Below, piece by piece: positions 18,444 through 27,795 of a DNA stretch of 64,000 nt. Under the pieces are notes generated by a model. That model searched no databases, was not told the origin of the DNA, and saw only the letters and a list, made by a program, of their open reading frames with translations. The stretch comes from Bradyrhizobium sp. URHD0069. Lineage in GTDB: Bacteria; Pseudomonadota; Alphaproteobacteria; Rhizobiales; Xanthobacteraceae. Numbering within the stretch: position 1 is the first letter of the stretch; every line of letters starts with the position of its first letter. The stretch covers positions 147,862 through 211,861 of the forward strand of contig NZ_JNIJ01000012.1 in the NCBI RefSeq assembly GCF_000701345.1. The letters are read 5' to 3'. A program made the position numbers and the translations under genes.

Positions 18444-19118
18444 TCAGGCGGCGGCGCGGACCTGCAAGCCTGATAGCCAGGAATTGCGCCGGTTGAGGAA
18501 ATCGCGAAGCAGCGCAGGATAGTCGACGCTCACGGCTGATTGCACCGATGGCCGCGCCGCGAGAGCCTTGCGCCAGCGCGCAAGAATCGGCTTGCCCGCG
18601 AGAATTCCGAAGTCTGCAATCTCGTCGAACACATCGAAATAGCGAAACACCGGACCGAATACCGCATCGACCAGCGAGAAGCTCTCGCCGTCAAACCATG
18701 GCGAGGCTGCGACGCGCGCCTCTAACCGCGCGAAGCGCTGTTCGAGTTGCAACGTCTTGGCTTTGAATGTCGCCTCGTCCGGCGCGGCGTAGAATCCAGC
18801 GATGTCGTTCAGCACCGCGGATCCAAATTCGATCCACGCGCGATGCTCGGCGCGTGCGAGCGGATCGGCGGGATGCAGCGGCTTCCGCTGGGTTTCCTCA
18901 AGGTATTCCAGAATGACCGCTGACTCGAAAATCGCGGTGTCGCCGACCTGCAGCACCGGAGTCTTGGCGAGCGGAGAGATCACCAGGAACCAATCCGGCT
19001 TGTTGGCGAGATCGATATCGATCCGCTCGAAGGCAACGCCCTTCTCGCTCAGCGCGATCACCGCGCGCTGCACATAGGGACAAAGCTTATGGCTGATCAG
19101 TCGCAGTGGCGCGGCCAT
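18444..19118 (-). CDS. Glutathione S-transferase family protein, omega-like
   Basis: A 224-residue protein with a thioredoxin-fold N-terminus, LRLISHKLCPYVQRAVIAL, and the glutathione-binding SAVILEYLEE motif near residue 65, followed by an all-helical C-terminal domain. The CPYV motif suggests a cysteine-type (omega-like) active site for thiol transfer or dehalogenation-type chemistry. The start at 19118 (MAAPLRLI) directly precedes the first strand; the frame is open back to 19169, but that part lies in the operator-like palindromes. Confidence 0.87.
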   Translation of the reverse strand: MAAPLRLISHKLCPYVQRAVIALSEKGVAFERIDIDLANKPDWFLVISPLAKTPVLQVGDTAIFESAVILEYLEETQRKPLHPADPLARAEHRAWIEFGSAVLNDIAGFYAAPDEATFKAKTLQLEQRFARLEARVAASPWFDGESFSLVDAVFGPVFRYFDVFDEIADFGILAGKPILARWRKALAARPSVQSAVSVDYPALLRDFLNRRNSWLSGLQVRAAA

Positions 19119-19129
19119 ATCAATATCTC

Positions 19130-19195
19130 GCAGTTGCATGCAGATGTATATACTTACATGCATCTGCATGAGACTGTCAAGATCAATGCAACTGC
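19130..19195 (-). promoter_or_regulatory. Nested inverted repeats upstream of the GST gene, probable operator
   Basis: Outer arms GCAGTTGCAT (19130-19139) and ATGCAACTGC (19186-19195) are perfect, as are inner arms CATGCAGATG (19137-19146) and CATCTGCATG (19161-19170). They fill the promoter region of the GST gene, ending 11 bases before its start codon. The arrangement suggests a dimeric repressor with two sites; no regulator gene is adjacent. Confidence 0.55.
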
Positions 19196-19211
19196 ATTAA
19201 TGAACCTTCGA

Positions 19212-20321
19212 TCAGGGCCGGGCGATCACGCCGCCAGTCATCGGGATCGGCACGCCTGTCGTGGCGGGATAGCTGAGCGGCAGGCCTTTCAGGCCCCGCG
19301 CCGCCAGGAAGCCGAAGGCCTGCGCCTCGATGGCGTCCGCCGACCAGCCCAGCGCATCGGCGGCCTCGACGCTAGCCGGCGCCAGGCGCTCGCGCAGCAT
19401 CCGCAGCATGGTGAGATTGCGGACGCCACCGCCGGCAACGATCCAGCTCCGCGGCACCTTCGGCAGCAGCGGAACGACGCGGGCGATCGCCGCGGCCGTA
19501 AACGCCGTGAGGGTCGCCGCGCCGTCGGCCGGCGGCATCTCGCGCAGCGCCAGCGATGCAAAATCGTTGCGGTCCAGCGATTTGGGGGGCGCCAGCGCAA
19601 AAAACGGATGCTCCAGTGCGCGCGCGATCCACGCCTCATCCGCGGCACCTTGGGCCGCCACGCGGCCTTCGCAGTCGAACGGCCGGCTCATCGTGCGGAA
19701 CATGTAATCGTCGAGCAGCGCGTTGCCCGGCCCGGTGTCGCAGGCGATCAGCGTATCGGCGCCATCGATGTAGGTGATGTTGGAAACGCCGCCGATATTG
19801 ACCACGACCATCGGCCCTTCGCGCTCCAGCGACTGGGCGAGCGCGCGGTGATAGACCGGCACAAACGGCGCGCCCTGCCCGCCGGCTGCGACATCGGCGG
19901 CGCGGAAATCATGCATGACAGGGATATGTATGGTCTTCGCGAGTGCGACGGCGTCGCCGATCTGCACAGTCATTTTTTGTGCCGGCCGGTGCAGCACGGT
20001 CTGGCCGTGAAAGCCGACGATATCGACATCCTCGCGTGAGATGCGGTTCTGCGCGGTAAAGGTGGCGACGGCCTCGGCATGCGCGATCGTGACAGCGCGC
20101 TCGGCTTCGCGCAGGATGCCCGGCCGCGCGTCGCGCTGCGGCAGGTTGACGGCCTCGGCCAGGGCCTGTCGCAAGAGACTGCGCTCTTTTTCGGTGTAAG
20201 GCCGGTATCCGGACGGTCCAAACGCCTTCACCTGCTTGCCGTCGGTTTCGATCACGGCGACGTCAACCCCGTCGAGCGAGGTGCCGCTCATCAGACCGAT
20301 GGCCGTCATCATCATCGCCAT
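19212..20321 (-). CDS. anmK: Anhydro-N-acetylmuramic acid kinase
   Basis: A 369-residue sugar kinase of the AnmK family. The N-terminal phosphate loop IGLMSGTSLDGVDVAV is diagnostic, with DIVGFHGQTVLHRP, VVNIGGVSNITYIDG and SWIVAGGGVRNLTMLRML further on. It opens and phosphorylates 1,6-anhydro-MurNAc released from peptidoglycan, returning it to the MurNAc-6-phosphate pool. The divergent arrangement with tyrS is common in alphaproteobacteria. Confidence 0.95.
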   Translation of the reverse strand: MAMMMTAIGLMSGTSLDGVDVAVIETDGKQVKAFGPSGYRPYTEKERSLLRQALAEAVNLPQRDARPGILREAERAVTIAHAEAVATFTAQNRISREDVDIVGFHGQTVLHRPAQKMTVQIGDAVALAKTIHIPVMHDFRAADVAAGGQGAPFVPVYHRALAQSLEREGPMVVVNIGGVSNITYIDGADTLIACDTGPGNALLDDYMFRTMSRPFDCEGRVAAQGAADEAWIARALEHPFFALAPPKSLDRNDFASLALREMPPADGAATLTAFTAAAIARVVPLLPKVPRSWIVAGGGVRNLTMLRMLRERLAPASVEAADALGWSADAIEAQAFGFLAARGLKGLPLSYPATTGVPIPMTGGVIARP

Positions 20322-20356
20322 TGTGCCTTCGCGAGACGCCCTGCCCTTGACGCCCG

Positions 20357-20385
20357 GCTTGTGTCAAACAAGCACATCTTATAAT
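20357..20385 (+). promoter_or_regulatory. Possible tyrS promoter with overlapping inverted repeat
   Basis: A consensus TATAAT lies at 20380-20385. Just upstream is GCTTGT (20357-20362) / ACAAGC (20368-20373), an inverted repeat covering the -35 position; the best -35 is TTGTGT with a short 15-base spacer. The leader would be about 88 bases. Confidence 0.4.
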
Positions 20386-20479
20386 GCCACAGCGCGCCGG
20401 GCGGCGGCAGCGTGTTCCGCCAATTATTCCGACTTCCAGAAGAATAGCGTGAACTAAGAATGATCAGAGTCGCACAGAA

Positions 20480-21733
20480 ATGACTGCCTTTAAATCTGAT
20501 TTTCTCAATGTGCTGCAGAGTCGCGGCTTTATTCATCAGATTTCGGACCCCGACTCGCTGGATGCGCTGGCGGCGCGGCGCGAGCTCGTCGCCTATATCG
20601 GCTTCGACTGCACCGCACCCTCGCTTCACGTCGGCTCCATGGTACAGATCATGTGCCTCTACTGGATGCAGCAGACCGGTAACAAGCCGATCGCGCTGAT
20701 GGGCGGCGGCACCACCCGCGTCGGCGACCCCTCCGGCAAGGATGAGACGCGCAAAATCCTTTCGATCGAGGACATCGAGCGCAACAAGGAGGGCATCAAG
20801 CAGGTGTTCTCGCGCTTCCTGAGCTTCGGCCAGGGCAAGCACGACGCGATCATGCCTGATAATGCCGAATGGCTGACCAGGCTCAACTGGATCGAGATGC
20901 TGCGCGATATCGGCCGGCATTTCTCCGTCAACCGCATGCTGGCGATGGACTCGGTCAAGCTCAGGCTCGAGCGCGACCAGGAGATGAGTTTTATCGAATT
21001 CAACTACATGATCCTGCAGGCGTATGATTTCGTTGTGCTCAACCAGCGCTACGACTGCCGGCTGCAGATGGGCGGGTCCGACCAGTGGGGCAACATCGTC
21101 AATGGCATCGATCTTGGCCGCCGCATGGGCACACCCCAATTGCACGCGCTGACGACGCCGCTGATCACGACTTCTTCAGGCGAGAAGATGGGCAAGACCG
21201 CCAGCGGCGCGGTCTGGCTGAATGCCGACATGAAGAGCCCCTACGAATACTGGCAGTTCTGGCGCAACACCGACGACGCCGATGTCGAGCGCTTTCTGAA
21301 GCTCTTCACGACGCTGCCGCTGGACGAGATCGAACGGTTGGCCGCGTTGCAGGGAGCCGAGATCAACGAAGCCAAAAAGGCGCTGGCGGATGCGGCGACC
21401 GCGCTGCTGCACGGTGCTGATGCAGCCAAGGTCGCGGCGGAAACCGCGCGGCAAACCTTTGAGGAAGGCGCAATCGCCGAAAATCTGCCGACGGTGGAGA
21501 TTCCGCGCGCTGAACTCCAAGCCGGCATCGGCGTGCCGGCGCTGTTCGTGAGGGCCGGCCTTGTCGCATCCAATGGCGAGGCGCGGCGCCAGATCAAGGG
21601 TGGTGGGCTGCGCGTCAACGACGTCGCGGTCTCGGACGAGAAGATGGTGCTGAAGCTTAGCGACCTCACGCCGGAAGGTGTGATCAAGCTGTCTCTCGGC
21701 AGAAAGCGCCACGTCCTGCTCAAGCCTGCATAG
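20480..21733 (+). CDS. tyrS: Tyrosyl-tRNA synthetase
   Basis: A 417-residue class-I synthetase that charges tRNA-Tyr. The HIGH-like motif is PSLHVGSM (about residues 46-53), the specificity region [15 protein letters not shown] appears here as [18 protein letters not shown], and the KMSKS-like loop is [10 protein letters not shown]. The C-terminus carries an S4 RNA-binding domain ([14 protein letters not shown]). It stands divergent from anmK. Confidence 0.97.
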   Translation: MTAFKSDFLNVLQSRGFIHQISDPDSLDALAARRELVAYIGFDCTAPSLHVGSMVQIMCLYWMQQTGNKPIALMGGGTTRVGDPSGKDETRKILSIEDIERNKEGIKQVFSRFLSFGQGKHDAIMPDNAEWLTRLNWIEMLRDIGRHFSVNRMLAMDSVKLRLERDQEMSFIEFNYMILQAYDFVVLNQRYDCRLQMGGSDQWGNIVNGIDLGRRMGTPQLHALTTPLITTSSGEKMGKTASGAVWLNADMKSPYEYWQFWRNTDDADVERFLKLFTTLPLDEIERLAALQGAEINEAKKALADAATALLHGADAAKVAAETARQTFEEGAIAENLPTVEIPRAELQAGIGVPALFVRAGLVASNGEARRQIKGGGLRVNDVAVSDEKMVLKLSDLTPEGVIKLSLGRKRHVLLKPA

Positions 21734-21787
21734 GCGCATTCGCTTTAGACCCCTGCTCCTTGCGGCAGAAAAGCGTTCCTTGGGGTG

Positions 21788-23035
21788 ATGGACCAGAACG
21801 CCGCGAGCGAACCTCCCGCGACCAAGCCGCTGAAACCTGCGCGCGTGGCGCTTAACGTGCTTGCGTTGTGCTTTGCCCTATCCGTGCTCGGCCGCGGCCT
21901 CGGCGAGAGTTTTACGGTTTTTCTTAAACCCATTTCGGAAAGTTTCGGCTGGGACCGCGCCGAGGTCGTGTCGGTCTACTCGCTGTCGGCGCTCGCCGGC
22001 GGATTGGCCGCGCCGCTGGTTGGACGGCTGTTCGACCGCTCGGGGCCGCGCACGGTCTATTCGCTCGGGCTGCTCCTGCTGGGCGGAGCGCTCCTGGTCG
22101 CGGCGCATGCGCAACACCTCTGGCAGTTCCAGCTGAGCCTCGGTCTTTGCGTCGGTCTCGGCATTGCCTTTATCGGCAACGTTCCGAATTCAATTTTGTT
22201 GGGCCGCTGGTTCGGTCCGCGATTGCCGACCGCGATGGCCATCGTTTATTCCGCGACCGGCGCTGGCGTGTTGATCCTGCTGCCTGCGTCGCAAATGCTG
22301 ATCGATCATTACGGCTGGCGCGGGGCCTATCAGATCTTTGGTACCGCCGCGCTGTTGCTGCTGTTGCCGCTACTGGTATTGCCGTGGCGCTTGTTCTCCA
22401 CCGGTTCGCCGCATCTGGCAAAGGGCCCGTCCGGCGACTTCATCGATGAAGGCTGGACCTTGCTGAGCGCGATGCGCCACCACGCGTTCTGGGCACTGTT
22501 CTCGACGTTCTTCTTCACCGCCATCGGCATGTATGCGATTGCCGCTCAAGTCGTCGCCTATCTGATCGATGCGGGATTCCCGCCATTGCAGGCCGCGACC
22601 GCCTGGGGTTTCAGCGGCGTCGTGCTGCTGTTCGGCATGCTCGGCGTCTCCTGGCTCGACGGCATCGTCGGCCGAAGGCCGTCGGTGCTGTTCAGCTATG
22701 CCGTTTCAATCGTCGGCATTGTCATGCTGTGGCTGTTGCAGTGGTACCCGAACTTTTGGCTGCTGACGGGTTTCGTCATTTGCTTCGGCAGCATGATCGG
22801 CTCACGCGGCCCGCTGCTGACCGCAACCGCCATGAAGATCTTTCGCGGCGAGCGCGTCGGAACAATCTACGGCACCATTTCGATCGGGAGCGGCCTGGGA
22901 TCGGCGTTCGGCTCCTGGGGCGGCGGCCTGATCCACGACTGGACCCACAGTTATAATCCGCTGATCGCGTTTTCGCTGGTCAGCGTGCTGTTGGGAATGA
23001 TCCCGTTTCTGGTGGTGCCCGCGCTGCGGCGCTAG
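21788..23035 (+). CDS. Major facilitator superfamily transporter
   Basis: A protein of 415 residues with about 12 hydrophobic segments in two halves. The inter-helix motif GRLFDRSGPRTVYSLG is the MFS motif A, between helices 2 and 3. It resembles the monocarboxylate-transporter-like MFS subfamily, so an organic-acid substrate is possible but unproven. Translation can start at GTG 21785 or ATG 21788 behind a weak GGGGTG. It lies 54 bases after tyrS. Confidence 0.88.
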   Translation: MDQNAASEPPATKPLKPARVALNVLALCFALSVLGRGLGESFTVFLKPISESFGWDRAEVVSVYSLSALAGGLAAPLVGRLFDRSGPRTVYSLGLLLLGGALLVAAHAQHLWQFQLSLGLCVGLGIAFIGNVPNSILLGRWFGPRLPTAMAIVYSATGAGVLILLPASQMLIDHYGWRGAYQIFGTAALLLLLPLLVLPWRLFSTGSPHLAKGPSGDFIDEGWTLLSAMRHHAFWALFSTFFFTAIGMYAIAAQVVAYLIDAGFPPLQAATAWGFSGVVLLFGMLGVSWLDGIVGRRPSVLFSYAVSIVGIVMLWLLQWYPNFWLLTGFVICFGSMIGSRGPLLTATAMKIFRGERVGTIYGTISIGSGLGSAFGSWGGGLIHDWTHSYNPLIAFSLVSVLLGMIPFLVVPALRR

Positions 23036-23053
23036 ACAGCAACAAAACGCGGG

Positions 23054-26000
23054 TCAGTTGTTTGGCGGAAACTCCACCGGATTGTTTTGCTTGCCGGTAT
23101 TGAACTCGAAGACTTTCCTCAACACCCCGGGCGCCATCGCCGAAATCGGGTTGACGCGAAGCACCGGCTGGCCGGGCGTACCAACGACTTCGTAGGTCAC
23201 GCCGATCAGTCCCTCGTTGCTGCCGCCGCCCAGAAACAGTCCGACAATCGGAAGCTGGCCGAACATGTTGTTCAGCCCGTACATCGGCACGAAGGTGCCG
23301 CTCATCCGCACCTGATTGCCGGGGAAGTCGATGCTGCCCTCGATGGTCGCGCCGACCGCCGGGCCTTTCACGACGCCTTCCCGGATCGTCAGCTGTCCAT
23401 TGTGCCGGGTAAACTCCGCACGCAATCGCGAGAACGAAATGCCATTCTGCACCCCGACCTGTCCGCCCGCGGCGATGCGATCAAGCGAAGCCTCGCCTTT
23501 GACCGCGAAATCGCGGACGTTGAGCAATCCCTCTTTGGCGCTGGGTTCAACCGTCGGAGGATCCATCGCCAATGCAAGCTGACCTCCAAGCATCTTGGAG
23601 TAGATATCGGTGAAGCGGAAGAACGCGCCGGCATCATTGGTCTCGAGATAGACCACGTCCCGGCCCTGCGCGCGACCGCGCAGATCGCCTGTCAGCGGGG
23701 TATCGCGTCCCAGCTTGCCGCTGAGCGCAAAGCTTCTGATCGTCCCATTGCGCCGCGACAATTTGCAATCGACGCTGCGCAACGCCTCGCCAAAGAAGCC
23801 TGCGACGGCGCCGAGCTTCAGGTCGATATCAAAATCGATGTTCTTGGTTTTGCTTTTGGCGTCGGCCTCCTTACCGGAAATGGCGGATTTGAGAAAGCCG
23901 CGGCCGTCGAACACGTCGCCCCGCATGGTCACTTTCAGAATACCATCGGAGTTGCGGTCGGCCTTCAGCGAAGCCTTGTCGCCTTCGGATGGCGAATAGG
24001 TCGGGAAGTTCACGTTCATCAGGTCGCCGTTTTGATCGACCTCCAGTGATCCCTTGATCGACACGCCACCGCCATCGATGACAATGTCTTCGAGGCGGGT
24101 CGATTGCGGCTTCTGCACCACATTGAAAACGGCGCGGCTCGACTTGCCCGGCAACTTGACCCAGCCCGGCAGGATATTGTCGAGCTTCAATGCGGTCAGA
24201 TCGGCCTCGATGCCCATGCGGCTGTCGCGATCGGGGCCTCCGATCTTGCCGATCAGCTTGATCGGAATGGCGCCACTGACCGCTGGGCCGAGGTCGAGTC
24301 CCAGGCGTGCGCGGCTAGTGTCATCGAGCGTCGCCTGCAATTTGATATCCGCATCGCCTTCGGTCGGTTTGCGATAGTCCAGCGATGCCGCCTGGCCATT
24401 GATCTTGACGTCACCCTTGACCTGGTAGCCCTGATTGTTGGCGACGATCTTCAGGGCATTGGCTTCAAGCTTCTGATTCATCACCAGGCGATCCGCGGCA
24501 AATCCGCTGAGATCGGCCGTGATGGCATAGGTCGTATCGGCCTTCGTCAGTTCGCGCTTGATCGGCAGCCCGAGCGTCACCACGGCCGAAACCGTTCCCT
24601 TGCTCGAATTGGGGTCGATCAAGGTGCCGGAAAATTCGCTGAGGCGGTCCGAGGCCAGAACCTCGGCCGCCGCGGGCACCGGACCATCGATCCGGAATTT
24701 CACCCTGGCCGGCGCGGGCTTTGGCGCCATATCCGGCACCTCGAACACAAAATCTGAAATGTTGAGTTTGCGGCCCGCCGGCGTATCGGACGCCGCCTGC
24801 GCGATCGTCACCGTCGCGGTGCGGCCGGTCACATGGGCTCTCAAATCGGCATCGCGGACCAGCGGCAATTCGTCCACCGGCCGCAATGTCACGCCGCTGG
24901 CGAGGATATCGACCGCGAGACCGTCATCCGGAATCGGCGGCCCTCGCCGCGAAAGGTTTCGAACCGGCGAATTGACGCCAACCTCGATGCGCTGAAGCGA
25001 GCCGCGCTCGATCCGCTCGATGACCCATTCGCGGACCTCCGGAACGATCAGGATCGGCCACATGCGCTTGAGCGCGGAAGCCGACATCGGCGTTCCCGCG
25101 AAACCGAGCGTCAGGCGCGGCTCCGCCGAATAATCGACGCTGCCGGTTCCGGCGATGCCGATCTCACCGTTGCTGATATCGGCCTGCGTGAGCAGCACGC
25201 GCCGTTTGTCGGTGTCGAAGCGCAGGCCTATGGCGATGCGGTTGAAAATCAGCGGCTGTTCACCATCGACGCCTACCAGCAGGATGGTGCCGCCGCTGAA
25301 GCCGAGCTGCCAATCGGGAATGCTGTCGTTAGGTGGTTCAAGATGGGCGAGCAGCGTGATCCGATTGTGACCGGAAATGATCTTGAACGGGGCTACCAGC
25401 ACGCGCCGTCCGGAATCCCATTCGACACTCATTTCCGCCGAATCGATTTCCATTGGATAATCCGGCGTATCGGTATCGATGACGGTTCCCGCGCCGGCGG
25501 AAATTTTGCCGCGGAAATAGGTCGGCAGGCCGTCCCGGCCCAACTCGCCCTTCAATTCGCCGGTGAGCGGCAAATCCGCGGTGTAGGTTAGATCCTTTAG
25601 CCGCAACGCCAAAAGGATATTCGTGGTCGAAAGCTTGTCGGCGCGAATGTCAACCGACCGCACGCCGTTCGCGGGCGGTCCGACCGCGACCCGAAGCGAC
25701 CAGGCGTGGTTGCCCTCTTCGCCCACGCTAAGCGCCACGCCGCCGCCGCTCGGCCGGCGAAGATTGAGCGAGATGTTTTCGAAATTCCATTTGTTGCCGC
25801 GCTGCTGATCGTCGACGATCAGGCTTCCGTTCTTCAAACCGATTTCATTGAGGTTCTGCCCATCAAGTCCGGTCAGGCTCAGGCTGTCGAGCCAATCGAG
25901 GCCGGCAAGCAGCCCGCTTGTCATATCGGCCTTATTCGACGCCGTTGCGGCCGTACCGGATTGAGTGCCTGACGGGGCAACCGGGCTGGGAGGCGTCGTC

Positions 26001-26680
26001 GCTGTGGGGCCTGGCGACGGCACTCCGGCTGTTTGTCGCTTCGAGGCGACGCCGGTTGCGAGCGGTCGTGCGGTGTCACCGGTGGAAACGGTGACGGTGC
26101 CGTCCGGCGTGATCCGCACTGCGAGCTCGGCGTCCACCAGATTGAGGCTCTCGGCGCGAAGGCTGCCCATCAATAGCGCGCTGCCTGAAAGCTTCACTTC
26201 GGCTTTCGGCGCGGTCGCCACCACGACATGGTCGCGATCCCTGACAATGATATCCCGGATACGCACGGCGATACGGATCCGACCGGCACGCTCGATTTGC
26301 GTGCCGCCCACCTCGACGGTATTGCCGTGACCGATGTTTTCCTCGATCGCAGCCGCCAGCCACGGCGTCGCCATCTCAAGATTGATCGGACCGGCGCCCA
26401 GCCGCCACCACAATCCGCCGAAGCAACCAACGAAGATCAGCAGCAAGACCGCGATTGCGATGGCAAGGCGCTTTACCCAACGTTCACCGGAGAGCCAGCG
26501 GCGCACCGCTCCGAACCGGTCGCCCAGCCGATGAATGCCGGAGTTCGACCCGGACAACAGCCGACGCGCGCGATTGCACGCCACCTCGTCCTGGTCTTGA
26601 TCCCAATCGGCATCATCCCACTGCGAGCGGTGGCCGTCAGCACGCAGACTAGATCCCTGGGGCGACGTATTCCTTGCCAT
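23054..26680 (-). CDS. Large AsmA-like envelope protein with DUF3971 domain
   Basis: A protein of about 1,208 residues, anchored by one N-terminal membrane segment near residues 70-92 (LAIAIAVLLLIFVGCFGGLWW) and otherwise periplasmic. The long beta-rich body and the C-terminal AsmA-like block (GSIDFPGNQVRMSGTFVPMYGLNNMFGQLP) fit the YhdP/AsmA family, whose members form grooved bridges carrying phospholipids between membranes. The start is uncertain: 26803, 26767 and 26680 are all in frame. I prefer 26680 (MARNTSPQGS), which has GAGAGG close by. The transcript faces away from the peroxiredoxin gene. Confidence 0.85.
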   Translation of the reverse strand: MARNTSPQGSSLRADGHRSQWDDADWDQDQDEVACNRARRLLSGSNSGIHRLGDRFGAVRRWLSGERWVKRLAIAIAVLLLIFVGCFGGLWWRLGAGPINLEMATPWLAAAIEENIGHGNTVEVGGTQIERAGRIRIAVRIRDIIVRDRDHVVVATAPKAEVKLSGSALLMGSLRAESLNLVDAELAVRITPDGTVTVSTGDTARPLATGVASKRQTAGVPSPGPTATTPPSPVAPSGTQSGTAATASNKADMTSGLLAGLDWLDSLSLTGLDGQNLNEIGLKNGSLIVDDQQRGNKWNFENISLNLRRPSGGGVALSVGEEGNHAWSLRVAVGPPANGVRSVDIRADKLSTTNILLALRLKDLTYTADLPLTGELKGELGRDGLPTYFRGKISAGAGTVIDTDTPDYPMEIDSAEMSVEWDSGRRVLVAPFKIISGHNRITLLAHLEPPNDSIPDWQLGFSGGTILLVGVDGEQPLIFNRIAIGLRFDTDKRRVLLTQADISNGEIGIAGTGSVDYSAEPRLTLGFAGTPMSASALKRMWPILIVPEVREWVIERIERGSLQRIEVGVNSPVRNLSRRGPPIPDDGLAVDILASGVTLRPVDELPLVRDADLRAHVTGRTATVTIAQAASDTPAGRKLNISDFVFEVPDMAPKPAPARVKFRIDGPVPAAAEVLASDRLSEFSGTLIDPNSSKGTVSAVVTLGLPIKRELTKADTTYAITADLSGFAADRLVMNQKLEANALKIVANNQGYQVKGDVKINGQAASLDYRKPTEGDADIKLQATLDDTSRARLGLDLGPAVSGAIPIKLIGKIGGPDRDSRMGIEADLTALKLDNILPGWVKLPGKSSRAVFNVVQKPQSTRLEDIVIDGGGVSIKGSLEVDQNGDLMNVNFPTYSPSEGDKASLKADRNSDGILKVTMRGDVFDGRGFLKSAISGKEADAKSKTKNIDFDIDLKLGAVAGFFGEALRSVDCKLSRRNGTIRSFALSGKLGRDTPLTGDLRGRAQGRDVVYLETNDAGAFFRFTDIYSKMLGGQLALAMDPPTVEPSAKEGLLNVRDFAVKGEASLDRIAAGGQVGVQNGISFSRLRAEFTRHNGQLTIREGVVKGPAVGATIEGSIDFPGNQVRMSGTFVPMYGLNNMFGQLPIVGLFLGGGSNEGLIGVTYEVVGTPGQPVLRVNPISAMAPGVLRKVFEFNTGKQNNPVEFPPNN

Positions 26681-26987
26681 TGCCTCTCGGTGCTGGCGCT
26701 GATTGTAAGATTGGTCGCCGCCAAAGCCCCGCTCGTCGATACGTAACGAGCGCTCCTGAGCCGGCATCGCTGCCAATCCTCGATTAATACAGTTACTCGT
26801 CAACTGGCCCAGAGAGCCTATTCCCAGAGAGCCTATTCAACGAGCGGGCGGGTGGTGCGTCGAATTCCTTGTAACCATACCCCGGGGCCATCACAGTTGC
26901 CCAGCGGTCGGCTCGATTCCGGTCTGCCAGGACAAGGCCCGCAATACCGCTATGATTGTTCCGCCGAAAGCGACGAAAGGAAGGCGT
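26681..26987. other. Divergent intergenic region between the AsmA-like and peroxiredoxin genes
   Basis: About 300 bases, part of which may be coding if the AsmA-like protein starts further upstream. There is a direct repeat of CCCAGAGAGCCTATTC (26809-26839). No gene, promoter consensus or terminator stands out. Confidence 0.5.
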
Positions 26988-27695
26988 ATGTCCAAGAAAA
27001 CGCGCAAGAAATCCACCAAGGCGTCCTCCGGCAAGCCGGCCCGCGTTCAGTCGAAGACGTCGGCGAAATCACCGCCTTCGAAAACCCGGCGGGCGACAGC
27101 GAGCAAGTCAGGCAAGAAGTCCACCAATGCAAAGGAGCCCATCGCTGCCAAGGCTTCCGCGAGAGCATCGCATAAGCCCCCCTCAAAACAGTTAAAATTA
27201 GAAAGACCCGAGACGCCGGCTGATCGTCAATCGGTCTTGACCGAGGGCGCAAGGGCCCCTGCCTTCCGCCTGCCTCGCGACGGCGGCGATACCGTTTCGC
27301 TGTCCGACTATTCGGGGAAGAAACTCGTGCTGTTTTTCTACCCGCGCGCGGACACGCCGGGCTGCACCAAAGAGGCCATCGACTTCACCCGGCTGGCGGG
27401 CGCCTTTGCGGAAAGTCAAACCGCGGTACTCGGCGTCTCGGCCGACCCCCAAAAGACACAGGAATCCTTTCGCGATAAACACCGACTGACTATTCCTCTT
27501 GTTTCAGATGAGAAGCACGAGATGCTGGACGCCTACGGCGTCTGGGGCGAAAAATCAATGTATGGCAGGACTTTCCTGGGCATTCTTCGCACGACGGTCC
27601 TGATCGGGGCAGACGGCCGAATCGCAAAGATTTGGCGCAACGTCAGGGTCGATGGCCATGCCGACGAGGTGCTTGCCGCCGCCCGTACGCTGTAG
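26988..27695 (+). CDS. Single-cysteine peroxiredoxin (Bcp/PrxQ-like) with lysine-rich N-terminal tail
   Basis: A 235-residue protein. Residues 1-75 are Lys/Ala/Ser/Thr-rich (KKTRKKSTKASSGK, KTRRATASKSGKKS), like a histone H1 tail. The AhpC/TSA domain follows: APAFRLPRDGGDTVSLSDY, LVLFFYPRADTPGCTKEAID with the peroxidatic cysteine, and GVSADPQKTQESF. This is the only cysteine in the protein; the resolving cysteine usually five residues later is absent, so it must use an external thiol. The start at 26988 has AAAGGAAGG just upstream. It should reduce peroxides; the tail suggests nucleic-acid association, which is inference. Confidence 0.9.
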   Translation: MSKKTRKKSTKASSGKPARVQSKTSAKSPPSKTRRATASKSGKKSTNAKEPIAAKASARASHKPPSKQLKLERPETPADRQSVLTEGARAPAFRLPRDGGDTVSLSDYSGKKLVLFFYPRADTPGCTKEAIDFTRLAGAFAESQTAVLGVSADPQKTQESFRDKHRLTIPLVSDEKHEMLDAYGVWGEKSMYGRTFLGILRTTVLIGADGRIAKIWRNVRVDGHADEVLAAARTL

Positions 27696-27795
27696 TTGTC
27701 CGGCTCCATTCGCCAAAAATTAACCATGAGAAGGTCAAATCCGCTCCGCAAAGTTAGCCGTACGGAACTCATCTCCGACCGGCGCGGGAGTGCCG

